Positions 53,989-61,912 of a DNA stretch of 64,000 nt are shown one piece after another. The notes beneath the pieces are model-generated. The model was given only the letters and a program-made list of their open reading frames with translations. It ran no database searches and was not told the DNA's origin. Position 1 is the first letter of the stretch. Every line of letters starts with the position of its first letter. A program made the position numbers and the translations under genes. The DNA comes from Treponema denticola (lineage in GTDB: Bacteria; Spirochaetota; Spirochaetia; Treponematales; Treponemataceae). Where the stretch lies: the NCBI RefSeq assembly GCF_024400535.1, contig NZ_CP038800.1, forward strand, positions 992,001-1,056,000. Direction: 5' to 3'.

Positions 53989-54465
53989 ATGAGAAGAGTA
54001 GACAGGGCAGTAACGGATAATCGGCAAATACAATCAATTATCGAAAAAGCAAAGGTTGTACATATCGGTATGATCGATAATGACAGGCCGTATGTAGAGC
54101 CGATGCAGTACGGTTTTATATTTAACGAAGGCAAATTGACTTTATATGTGCATTGTGCAAAAAAAGGGCGGAAGCTGGATATTATCAACAAGAACCCGCA
54201 TGTTTTTATCGAGCTTGAAACGGAAGCTGTGATTATTTCCGGAGGAGAAATTCCGTGTGCGTACGGATCGGAATATGCAAGCGTTATGGGAGACGGCACA
54301 GCTGTTTTTGTTGAAGATGTAAAAGAAAAAATTTTAGGCTTGCAGCTGCTGATGAAAACACAGACAGGCAGAGATTTTGAAATAACCGAACAGATGACAA
54401 AACAGGTTACTGTTTTACGTATTGATGTTCCATGTGTAACAGCAAAAAGCAGAGCTAAGGTTTAA
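53989..54465 (+). CDS. Pyridoxamine 5'-phosphate oxidase-like flavoprotein (NimA-type)
   Basis: The 158-residue protein begins MRRVDRAVTDNRQIQSIIEKAKVVHIGMID, the usual start of the NimA/PNPOx-like split-barrel family, and has the flavin-contact stretch PYVEPMQYGFIFNEGKLTLYVHCAKKGRKLDII. The family reduces nitroimidazoles or acts in flavin chemistry; the natural substrate is unknown. AGGGAGG precedes the ATG. A Cys-rich protein gene follows in 12 bases, so an operon is likely. Confidence 0.82.
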   Translation: MRRVDRAVTDNRQIQSIIEKAKVVHIGMIDNDRPYVEPMQYGFIFNEGKLTLYVHCAKKGRKLDIINKNPHVFIELETEAVIISGGEIPCAYGSEYASVMGDGTAVFVEDVKEKILGLQLLMKTQTGRDFEITEQMTKQVTVLRIDVPCVTAKSRAKV

Positions 54466-54477
54466 TAGGAGGATACT

Positions 54478-54921
54478 ATGTGTAAAGAATGCTATGTAAG
54501 TGAAAACAGAATTACCCCATTACTGAATCCCGTAGATTGCTTGGAAAATCATACGCAATATATCTGCGGAACCTGCGGCCGATGTATTTGTATTGAACAT
54601 GATCCGCAACGGGGTTTGCAAAGATGGAATTTCCCGTTTAAATCATTGGAAATTGCAAAACTCTATTTGCGGACTGCGGATTATACCGAAAAGAAGGCCT
54701 GCGGTATCTACGAAATAGAAAACAGCAAGGGTAAAAAATCATATAAAATTTTCCCGTCCTATGACGATCTGCTTTTATTTTTGGAAAAGAATAAAGACAA
54801 ACAATGCAAACAAACCGAACCTCTTTTTACTGTTGGGAAATATAAAGAATATCCGCATACACAGATACGTATGTTGACTCCTGCCGAAGTAAAAAAATAC
54901 ATGAGTGAGCGTGAAAACTGA
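54478..54921 (+). CDS. Cys-rich, probably zinc-binding protein of unknown function
   Basis: The 147-residue protein has C-x2-C at the N-terminus (MCKECYVSEN) and then CGTCGRCICIEHD (about 38-50), which looks like a zinc or other metal cluster. The rest is charged with a FPSYDDLLLFLEKNKDKQ helical segment and no membrane region. I do not recognise a family with certainty. It is coupled with the flavoprotein gene upstream, and AGGAGG precedes the ATG. A redox-linked or metal role is conceivable but is inference. Confidence 0.6.
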   Translation: MCKECYVSENRITPLLNPVDCLENHTQYICGTCGRCICIEHDPQRGLQRWNFPFKSLEIAKLYLRTADYTEKKACGIYEIENSKGKKSYKIFPSYDDLLLFLEKNKDKQCKQTEPLFTVGKYKEYPHTQIRMLTPAEVKKYMSEREN

Positions 54922-54980
54922 AGAAATCGGAATGAAGCATAAAAAATGCATCAACAATATTTTTTCATAAAGAGGCTTTA

Positions 54981-55646
54981 ATGCAGATAATCTACGAAAC
55001 TAACGGCTTAGGTTTTCTTGGTTGGATAAAAGATTTACCCGGCGCTTATATTCGGGGGAAGACACCGGAAGAGGCTAGGGGTAAAGTCAATAAAGAAATA
55101 GCTTTATATACTGAATGGCTTAATTTTGAAAGAGCTGTCGATATTCAAATAAATGAAGAAATAAAAGAATCCGGTTTACACATTGAGGATGCCGATTCGG
55201 ATATTATATTTGATTCGGAGCTAATCGATTTTGATAAGCAAGACGATTTTCTTTTTTGGTGTAATAAAGTTTTACTTTCCGGAACAAAAACTGAAGAAAT
55301 ATATAAAAAAATGAAGAATAAATCGCTAGTTGACATTACGATGAAGCGGAAAACTTTTTACGGTGATGTATATTGTACAATTAATGATCAATATCGTCAC
55401 ATTGTTAATGTTCAAAATTACTATTTAAATCAAATCGGTACTGAAATGAATATAGCCGATGAGTTCCGGCTCAATCGTATGAAATTTATAGAAAAACTAA
55501 AGGAAAAATATCTAAAAGAGGGCAATAAGCTGTATCGTAATGAGAGTGAGGATTGGACGGTTAAAAAAGTAATTCGTAGAACGATTTGGCATGACCGCAT
55601 TCATATCAGGGCGATAGAAAGAATGGAAAAACGCTTAAGCGGATGA
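54981..55646 (+). CDS. HicB-like / DinB-like fusion protein
   Basis: The 221-residue protein starts with a stretch resembling a HicB antitoxin fold (LGFLGWIKDLPGAYIRGKTPEEARGKVNKEIALY). The C-terminal half ends EDWTVKKVIRRTIWHDRIHIRAIERMEKRL, a DinB/four-helix-bundle-like pattern with His residues that could bind metal. Neither half is a perfect match, and no HicA partner gene lies next to it. AAAGAGG is present upstream. Not recognised as a named family. Confidence 0.55.
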   Translation: MQIIYETNGLGFLGWIKDLPGAYIRGKTPEEARGKVNKEIALYTEWLNFERAVDIQINEEIKESGLHIEDADSDIIFDSELIDFDKQDDFLFWCNKVLLSGTKTEEIYKKMKNKSLVDITMKRKTFYGDVYCTINDQYRHIVNVQNYYLNQIGTEMNIADEFRLNRMKFIEKLKEKYLKEGNKLYRNESEDWTVKKVIRRTIWHDRIHIRAIERMEKRLSG

Positions 55647-55705
55647 CTTGAGGTAATAGCTCCATTATTACCTCGAATATCATAAAATATAAGGAGGGAA
55701 AAATT

Positions 55706-56173
55706 ATGGATTTAAGTTTTAGGTTATCAAAAGATGCCGAGTACATCGCATTAATGAATAAAGATGTACAAGAGCTTCATTATAGATTGTATCCTGAGTA
55801 TTTTAAACCTTTTTCATATGATGAAACATTAAACTTTTTTAAAAAGCAATTACAAGAAAAAAATTGGTTTTGCTATATTGTCTCTTGTGACGGAAAAGAT
55901 GCCGGTTATGCTTTATTTTATATTCGGGATTATCAAGAAAATCCTTTTAGAAAAGCCTATAGAGGAATACATATCGATCAAATCGGCATAGCTCCTGAAT
56001 ATAGGCGAAAGGGAATCGGCAAGGCCCTTATAAAAGAAATTGAAAAAATTGCCGTTAAAGAAAAAGCCTCACAAATTGAGCTGAGCCATTGGGAACTGAA
56101 CGAAGATGCAAAGTGTTTCTATAAGAGTCTTGGTTTTGATACATATATCAGATTTGTTGTTAAAAAGATGTAA
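55706..56173 (+). CDS. GNAT family N-acetyltransferase
   Basis: The 155-residue protein has acetyl-CoA motif A IGIAPEYRRKGIGKALIKEIEKIA (about 93-116) and the motif B stretch LSHWELNEDAKCFYKSLGFDTYIRFVVKKM. The acceptor is unknown. It is not closely similar to the acetyltransferase at 19669 outside the core. AAGGAGGG precedes the ATG. Confidence 0.85.
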   Translation: MDLSFRLSKDAEYIALMNKDVQELHYRLYPEYFKPFSYDETLNFFKKQLQEKNWFCYIVSCDGKDAGYALFYIRDYQENPFRKAYRGIHIDQIGIAPEYRRKGIGKALIKEIEKIAVKEKASQIELSHWELNEDAKCFYKSLGFDTYIRFVVKKM

Positions 56174-56368
56174 AGAAATAAATTAAGCAAGCTTAACTGT
56201 TAATATGGAATAAGAATGCTAAACTGTAATATTTATATATTGTTGTTTTTTAGAAGCATTTCTTTATCTTGCATTTTCCGATGAAAAGGTATACAATTAG
56301 CCTTTAAATAGGCACGGCAAGAGGTGATTTCAAGATGAAATATACTCTAGTGCTAAGGAGTTATAAAA
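56174..56368. other. Intergenic region before the chemoreceptor
   Basis: No gene seen. It has an AT-rich stretch, a short GCCTTTAAATAGGC near-palindrome at about 56299-56312, and the chemoreceptor RBS (AAGGAG). A TCCGATGA stretch could be a degenerate sigma-28 -10, but no convincing -35 is present. Confidence 0.4.
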
Positions 56369-58468
56369 ATGGCAAGAGGAAAGCGTTTTTCATTGTGCAG
56401 CAAGTTTATGGTTATATTCGGTCTGCTTATTTTGATAGTCAGTTTTATATTAAGTTTTTTATCGATACGTATTGCACGCAAAGCAGTAGTCGAAAAAGTT
56501 GATACTCATCTTATCGATAAGGCATCCGCTACGGCAGAAATCATAGACGGGCGTATTTCGATTTTTTTTCAAATTCTTGAGGATATCGCTAGGGAACCGG
56601 TTTTAAAGGATCCGGCAGTGCCGTATCAGGATAAGGTAGATTATTTACAAAAAGCGGTTTCTTCTAATGAAAAAATAGAACAGCTTAATCTATATGGGCT
56701 TTCCGGTGTGCGCACGGCGAGCGATGGAAAGATTGTAGATGTGCATGATCGCGAGTGGTTTAAAGCGGCTTCTTCAGGTAATAAATTTATTTCGGAACCG
56801 CTTCTTTCCAGATCTCTGAATAAATTTACAATTATATTTGCATTACCATTATATGACAACAATCGTAATATGCTCGGTGTATTAAATTGTGTTGTTGATG
56901 CGAAGCATCTTTCAAATATTATTTCCGATATAGTTGTCGGTAAAACCGGTTATTGCTTTATTATCGGTTTAACTGGAACTATGATTGCAATAAAAGATTT
57001 TGATCAAGTAACAAATATGACAAATATATTGAAAATGTCGGAAACAGATAAAAAACTTGCATCCCTTGCAGCGTTTGAAAAGACTGCACTCGAACATGAC
57101 AAGCCGTCGGTCGGCTTTTATGAATACGAAGGCATAAGCAAAATCGCTTCCCATGCAAAAATTAAAACTTCCGGATGGACGGTTATTATTACCGCTCCGG
57201 TAAATGAATTTATGGAAACTGTCAATTCTTTGCGCCTTTCGTTGATAGTTATCTCTCTGATTATTTTAGGCGGAGCCCTTGTCCTCATTTATTTGGCTGC
57301 CCGCTACATGGTAAGACCTGTTCAAAAAGTTGTCAATGCATTACGGAATATTGCACAGGGTGAAGGAGACCTAACTGTCCGGCTTCCTATCCATGGCAAT
57401 GATGAAGTTACCGATTTATCGGAGTACTTTAATCAAACTATTTCAAAAATAGGTTCAGCAGTTAAGCAAGTAAGTCTAAGCAGCATAGATATGGAAAATA
57501 TAGGCAATGAGCTTGCATCTAATATGACAGAAACAGCTAGTGCCGTACACCAAATAAGTGCAAACATAGAAGGCGTAAAACAGCAGACCCTTACCCAAGC
57601 TGCAAGCGTTACAGAAACGGCCGCTACCATTGAAGAGATTATCCGTACAATAAAGCAGCTTAATGGAAGTATCGAAAATCAGGCAGCGAGTGTTGCAGAA
57701 TCTTCGTCCGCTATTGAGCAGATGGTGGGCAACATAGCTTCAATCACGCAGACTCTAGGTAAAACCGATGATGTTATAAAAACTCTTGCAGATGCTACTG
57801 CCGACGGTCAAGAGACAATAGCCAATTCAAATTCCGTTACCCAAAAAATAGCTGAAGAGTCGGGCAGCCTTTTGGAAGCCTCAAGTGTTATTCAACACAT
57901 AGCATCGCAGACAAACTTGCTTGCTATGAACGCCGCAATAGAAGCTGCCCATGCAGGAGAGGCCGGTAAAGGATTTGCGGTTGTTGCCGATGAAATCCGT
58001 AAGCTAGCAGAAGAGTCCAGTACTCAAGGAAAAACCATTACTTCTACCCTAAAGGTATTGTCAGGCGAGATAGAAACTCTTTCAGCTTCTTCAAGAACAG
58101 TAGAAGAAAAATTCAAGTCTATTTTTGATCTTTCTGAGCATGTAAAAACTATGAGTCAAAACCTGATGAATGCTATGCGTGAACAGGAGAACGGCAGCAA
58201 AGAGGTATTGACTGCGATTCGTGACATAAACATGGTAACCAATCAAGTAAATGACGGTTCTAACGAGATGCTCATAGGCGGTGAGAATGTAGCTAGAGAA
58301 ATGCAAAAGCTTGATGATCTTACGCGCATGATTACCGACAGTATGAACGAGATGGCGGCAGGCGCCGTTCATATAAACAATGCCGTGCAGGAAGTAAATG
58401 ATATAAGCCAAAAGAATAAGGCTAGTATTAAAAACCTTGCTGAAGAGGTTGGGAAGTTTAAGGTCTAA
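56369..58468 (+). CDS. Methyl-accepting chemotaxis protein
   Basis: The 699-residue protein has TM1 (about 13-33), a periplasmic Cache-type sensor (about 40-285: [27 protein letters not shown]), TM2 (about 288-310), a HAMP domain ([28 protein letters not shown]) and a long signalling helix with the CheA/CheW hairpin tip [20 protein letters not shown] and the following [17 protein letters not shown] (about 513-549). Gln/Glu sites in the flanking helices are candidate methylation positions. Ligand unknown. Length is ordinary. Confidence 0.93.
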   Translation: MARGKRFSLCSKFMVIFGLLILIVSFILSFLSIRIARKAVVEKVDTHLIDKASATAEIIDGRISIFFQILEDIAREPVLKDPAVPYQDKVDYLQKAVSSNEKIEQLNLYGLSGVRTASDGKIVDVHDREWFKAASSGNKFISEPLLSRSLNKFTIIFALPLYDNNRNMLGVLNCVVDAKHLSNIISDIVVGKTGYCFIIGLTGTMIAIKDFDQVTNMTNILKMSETDKKLASLAAFEKTALEHDKPSVGFYEYEGISKIASHAKIKTSGWTVIITAPVNEFMETVNSLRLSLIVISLIILGGALVLIYLAARYMVRPVQKVVNALRNIAQGEGDLTVRLPIHGNDEVTDLSEYFNQTISKIGSAVKQVSLSSIDMENIGNELASNMTETASAVHQISANIEGVKQQTLTQAASVTETAATIEEIIRTIKQLNGSIENQAASVAESSSAIEQMVGNIASITQTLGKTDDVIKTLADATADGQETIANSNSVTQKIAEESGSLLEASSVIQHIASQTNLLAMNAAIEAAHAGEAGKGFAVVADEIRKLAEESSTQGKTITSTLKVLSGEIETLSASSRTVEEKFKSIFDLSEHVKTMSQNLMNAMREQENGSKEVLTAIRDINMVTNQVNDGSNEMLIGGENVAREMQKLDDLTRMITDSMNEMAAGAVHINNAVQEVNDISQKNKASIKNLAEEVGKFKV

Positions 58469-58573
58469 TCAGGTTTAGTTTTGTATATAAGAAATTTATC
58501 GAGCCTAAACCGCTTGAAAAAAAACTTTAGTTTGAATATAATCCAGAAATAATTTACTCTTGGAGCATTTAGA

Positions 58574-59719
58574 ATGGAAACTAAATCTTTATTTAAGAAA
58601 GAAATTGGGGCAGAAAACTTTATATTTTTAGCTTTGTTTTCTGCTTTCTTTTTCGGCGTCGGCTCGGTTATGGGCGGCGTAAATATGATTAAGACCATGA
58701 TGGAAACAGGCTTTGATTTACTTATCAATATCTGTTTGTATCTAATGGCTGTAGCGGTATTGGCCGGAGCTATTTCGGGTCTTTTTTCGGAATTCGGAAC
58801 CATTGCTTTGATTAACAAAATCTTGTCCAAACTGATGAAACCCTTGTACGATTTACCGGGAGCTTCCTCCCTCGGTATCTTAAACTGTTTTTTATCGGAT
58901 AATCCCGCAATTTTAACCCTTGCCGATGACGATAATTTTAGACGCTATTTTAAACAGTACCAGCTTCCTGCCCTTACAAACTTAGGTACAGCCTTCGGTA
59001 TGGGCTTGATTACCACAACGGCTATGATGGGCTTAAATGTAAAATCGGCAGTTCCGGCTGCTTTAATCGGAAATGTCGGAGCCATAGCCGGAAGTATAGT
59101 TTCGGTCCGCTTGATGATTTACTTTTCAAAAAAACGATACGGAACTGAAGCCTTTGTTTCCACAAAAAGGGTTGAGCCCATCCCCGGAAAAATGCGCCCC
59201 GTTATAGAAGGCGGACCGGGAGGACGGTTTATTCAGGCCATGCTTTACGGCGGAAAATCCGGAGTCAGCATGGGCTTGGCTATTATTCCGGGTGTAGTAA
59301 TTATATGCACAATAGTCATAATGCTTACAAACGGCCCAAGTGCCGACGGTACATATACGGGAGGAGCCCGAGAAGGAATCGCCGTTCTTCCATGGATAGG
59401 TCAAAAGCTAAGTTTTATATTGAATCCTATGTATGGCTTCAGCAGCCCTGAAGCTATCTCCGTTCCGATTACGGCACTAGGTTCTACAGGAGCAGCCCTC
59501 GGCATTGTAAAAGAAATGTCTTTCGCCGGAAAAATAAATGCAAACGATATAGCAGTCTTTACAGCTATCTGTATGTGCTGGAGCGGTTATATTTCTACCC
59601 ATATCGCAATGATGGATGCTCTCGACACAAAGGAGATGACGGGCAAGGCTATTTTAAGTCACACAATAGGCGGTCTCTTTGCAGGCTTTGTTGCCCACCT
59701 TATAGCCTTTGTGCTCTAA
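58574..59719 (+). CDS. CD0519/CD1768-like integral membrane protein (nucleoside-recognition/Gate domain)
   Basis: The 381-residue protein has about ten hydrophobic segments and two Gate-like stretches: ASSLGILNCFLSDNPAILTLADDDNFRRYF, which resembles the nucleoside-recognition domain loop, and GFSSPEAISVPITALGSTGAALGIV. Homologues in clostridia and spirochetes are annotated only as membrane proteins of unknown transport role. TGGAG precedes the ATG. The CobQ-like gene starts four bases after its stop, so the two are transcribed together. Confidence 0.72.
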   Translation: METKSLFKKEIGAENFIFLALFSAFFFGVGSVMGGVNMIKTMMETGFDLLINICLYLMAVAVLAGAISGLFSEFGTIALINKILSKLMKPLYDLPGASSLGILNCFLSDNPAILTLADDDNFRRYFKQYQLPALTNLGTAFGMGLITTTAMMGLNVKSAVPAALIGNVGAIAGSIVSVRLMIYFSKKRYGTEAFVSTKRVEPIPGKMRPVIEGGPGGRFIQAMLYGGKSGVSMGLAIIPGVVIICTIVIMLTNGPSADGTYTGGAREGIAVLPWIGQKLSFILNPMYGFSSPEAISVPITALGSTGAALGIVKEMSFAGKINANDIAVFTAICMCWSGYISTHIAMMDALDTKEMTGKAILSHTIGGLFAGFVAHLIAFVL

Positions 59720-59723
59720 ACTG

Positions 59724-60569
59724 ATGGCAAGCATAATGATTCAAGGGACTACCTCCTCTGCGGGCAAGTCCCTTTTTTGTACAGGCCTTTGCAGAATCTT
59801 TAAAAAGAAGGGCTTAAAAGTTATTCCTTTTAAATCTCAAAACATGTCCTCGATTTTTTTTACCACAGCTGACGGGAAAAAAATAAGCAGTGCCCAAGCC
59901 CTTCAAGCGAGGGCTGCCGGTATTGAACCCCGTCCCGAAATGAATCCGATTCTCCTCATACCCAAAACGGATGTAGGCTCTAAGGTTATAATCTTAGGGG
60001 AAGAACAAAAGGAGATGAAGGCAAGGGAATATTTTGAATATAAAAAGACCTGTAAACCTATGATTTTGGAAACTTTTCAAAAACTTGAAAAGGAAAACGA
60101 TATTGTTGTCATAGAGGGGGCAGGAAGTCCTGCCGAAATAAACCTAAACCAAAACGACATTGTCAACATGGGCATGGCCGAGATGGCCGATGCTCCCGTT
60201 CTATTGATTGCCGACATCGACAGGGGCGGCGTCTTTGCCCAGCTCTACGGAACCGTAATGCTCCTCCCCGGAAAAGACAGGAAAAGAATTAAGGGCATGA
60301 TTATAAATAAATTCCGCGGAGATAAGAGCCTCTTAGATCCCGGCATCAAGATGATTGAAGACCTTGTAAAGATTCCCGTGATAGCAACTATTCCCTACAT
60401 GCACTTAGAACTCGCCGATGAGGACAGCCTCATAGACGACGATAAAAAATGCAATACCCAAGCCCAAAGCGATGCCGAGCTCGAAAAAGAACTGGATAAA
60501 CTCGCTGCCCTCATCGAAGAGAACAGCGATATGGATTTTATCTGTAAAACCGTAGGTATTAAAAGATAG
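59724..60569 (+). CDS. CobQ-like (cobyric acid synthase-type) protein lacking the amidotransferase domain
   Basis: ATG 59724 (MASIMIQGTTSSAGKS) is chosen over a start five codons upstream. The 281-residue protein has the CobQ ATPase P-loop GTTSSAGKS, the NPILLIPKTD and VIEGAGSPAEINL motifs, and the linker P-x-LELADEDSL at about residue 228 where the type 1 glutamine-amidotransferase domain normally begins. Instead it jumps to KLAALIEENSDMDFICKTVGIKR, which resembles the normal extreme C-terminus of CobQ. About 200 residues including the amidotransferase are thus missing internally. It may have a changed substrate or use free ammonia. The upstream neighbour is a membrane carrier. Confidence 0.75.
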   Translation: MASIMIQGTTSSAGKSLFCTGLCRIFKKKGLKVIPFKSQNMSSIFFTTADGKKISSAQALQARAAGIEPRPEMNPILLIPKTDVGSKVIILGEEQKEMKAREYFEYKKTCKPMILETFQKLEKENDIVVIEGAGSPAEINLNQNDIVNMGMAEMADAPVLLIADIDRGGVFAQLYGTVMLLPGKDRKRIKGMIINKFRGDKSLLDPGIKMIEDLVKIPVIATIPYMHLELADEDSLIDDDKKCNTQAQSDAELEKELDKLAALIEENSDMDFICKTVGIKR

Positions 60570-60639
60570 CTTTCAATTTATTTTTCCTTTTTTCATAATG
60601 CAGGAATAATAGTATAACTATAATTGAATTAAATTCCCC

Positions 60640-60668
60640 TTACAAAACTGCGTTAAGTGTGGTATAAT
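60640..60668 (+). promoter_or_regulatory. Promoter of the second PF12784-type gene
   Basis: TTACAA (60640-60645), a 17-base spacer and a perfect TATAAT (60663-60668) precede the gene, followed by GGAGGG. Confidence 0.75.
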
Positions 60669-60686
60669 GTATGTCAAGGAGGGAGT

Positions 60687-61475
60687 ATGACAAAACGTTT
60701 TGAAGACCTGACCATAGCCGACGATTTTATGTTCTGCAAGGTCATGCAGGACGAAGCAATCTGCAAAGAATTCCTTGAAATGGTCTTAGCCGGCAAAATC
60801 GGGAAAATTGCCTGCCTGTCACCGCAAAACACCGTAGCGGCCGGCGTTGAAGCAAAGTCGGTGCGTCTCGATCTGCTCATAAAAGACGAAACGGGCAAAT
60901 TCTACGACATTGAAATGCAGGTAAGCAATGAGCACAATATCCCAAAACGTATGCGCTACTATCAGGCGGCAATCGACATCGCATTCTTGGACAAAGGTGC
61001 TCACTACAAAGCCTTAAACGACTGCTACATTATCTTTGTGTGTCTCTTCGACGCGGTCGGAAAAGGCAAGCCCCTCTACACGTTTGAAAACATCTGTCTT
61101 GAGGACAAGGAAACGCCCTTACAAGACGGCACAAAAAAGATTATAATAAATGCGGAAGCCTTTAATAAAGCCGAAGACGCAGAACTAAAAGGCTTTTTAG
61201 AATACCTCAAGACAGGAACGGCAAACACTGAATACACAGGGAGGATAGAAACGATGATACAAGCAGTAAAACAAAATGAACAAGCACGGCAAGAATACCG
61301 CTTTATGTCGGGATTCGAGATGGATGCCCGGGAAGAAGGCAGAAGCGAAGGCTTTTCCGACGGCTCGCATCAAAAAGCCCTTGAAACGGCAAGACTGATG
61401 CGTGCACATAATTATCCGCTTGCCGAAATTTGCACAATATCGGGTCTTTCCCGCGAAGAAATTGAAAAACTGTAA
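60687..61475 (+). CDS. PD-(D/E)XK nuclease family transposase (PF12784-like)
   Basis: ATG 60687 (MTKRFEDLTIADDFMF) is preceded by GGAGGG; the longer upstream frame would start before the RBS. The 262-residue protein is closely similar by eye to the 29648 protein, with the same core SVRLDLLIKDETGKFYDIEMQ and YQAAIDIAFLDKG. The C-terminus differs: an insertion with DAREEGRSEGFSDGSHQKALE and the ending ICTISGLSREEIEKL. It uses more GC-rich codons than the 29648 copy, suggesting separate histories. Mobility not shown. Confidence 0.85.
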   Translation: MTKRFEDLTIADDFMFCKVMQDEAICKEFLEMVLAGKIGKIACLSPQNTVAAGVEAKSVRLDLLIKDETGKFYDIEMQVSNEHNIPKRMRYYQAAIDIAFLDKGAHYKALNDCYIIFVCLFDAVGKGKPLYTFENICLEDKETPLQDGTKKIIINAEAFNKAEDAELKGFLEYLKTGTANTEYTGRIETMIQAVKQNEQARQEYRFMSGFEMDAREEGRSEGFSDGSHQKALETARLMRAHNYPLAEICTISGLSREEIEKL

Positions 61476-61538
61476 TTCGGTTTATTCCCCGCACGTCCTG
61501 TGCGGAATTGTTAATGGAGAATTGATTCAGGCGCAACA

Positions 61539-61722
61539 TAATGGGGCGCACTCCCCCAGCATAATGGTAGGCAGTCTACCACGGTAATGGGGTACAGTGC
61601 CCCAGCATAGTGCGGGTACATCCCGCAGCGTAATGCGGGACAGTCCCGCAGGATAATGCAGCACACCTCTGCACTATAATGCAGGACACAGCTGCGCTAT
61701 AATGCAGGAGAGCCCAAACACT
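61539..61722. repeat. Eight-unit 23-bp tandem array of mini-hairpins
   Basis: TAATG (TAGTG in unit 4) begins exactly every 23 bases at 61539, 61562, 61585, 61608, 61631, 61654, 61677 and 61700. Within each unit positions 5-9 and 15-19 tend to pair though their sequence changes: GGTAG/CTACC, GGGGT/GCCCC, GCGGG/CCCGC (twice), GCAG/CTGC. The last unit is degenerate. Confidence 0.9.
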
Positions 61723-61730
61723 GTTAAAAT

Positions 61731-61763
61731 TTCTTTGCGCTCTTTGAATCTTTGCGGTTAAAT
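61731..61763. repeat. CTTTGCG dispersed repeat (copy)
   Basis: TTCTTTGCGCTCTTTGAATC and the following TTTGCGGTTAAA. Nearly the same as 61841-61873. Confidence 0.8.
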
Positions 61764-61775
61764 AAAAGAAAATAC

Positions 61776-61805
61776 ACCGCCAAGGCCGCAAGGGACGCAA
61801 AGGGT
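61776..61805. repeat. CTTTGCG dispersed repeat (inverted copy)
   Basis: ACCGCCAAGGCCGCAAGGG and the following ACGCAAAGGG, in the opposite orientation to its neighbours. Confidence 0.75.
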
Positions 61806-61840
61806 AAATTTAAGGATCATATTAAAACACCATTGAAAAA

Positions 61841-61873
61841 TTCTTTGCGTCCTTTGTATCTTTGCGGTTAAAT
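61841..61873. repeat. CTTTGCG dispersed repeat (copy)
   Basis: TTCTTTGCGTCCTTTGTATC and the following TTTGCGGTTAAAT, immediately after the 23-bp array region. Confidence 0.8.
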
Positions 61874-61912
61874 TATAGAATTTTTAATGGAACACTGCCT
61901 CGTTTCTATGGG

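Larger units (their letters stand above)
61476..61912. other. Repeat-filled intergenic region
   Basis: No gene. It contains the 23-bp hairpin array (61539-61722) and three CTTTGCG repeats described separately. It lies between convergent genes. Confidence 0.75.

Noticed and set aside
56270-56300. Sigma-28 promoter for the chemoreceptor
   Set aside because: A TCCGATGA-like -10 is present, but no TAAA-type -35 at 15 bases.
61539-61722. CRISPR array or integron attC cluster
   Set aside because: No constant repeat with unique spacers is present, and units are only 23 bp. Nothing resembling cas genes or attC core sites (RYYYAAC) is nearby.
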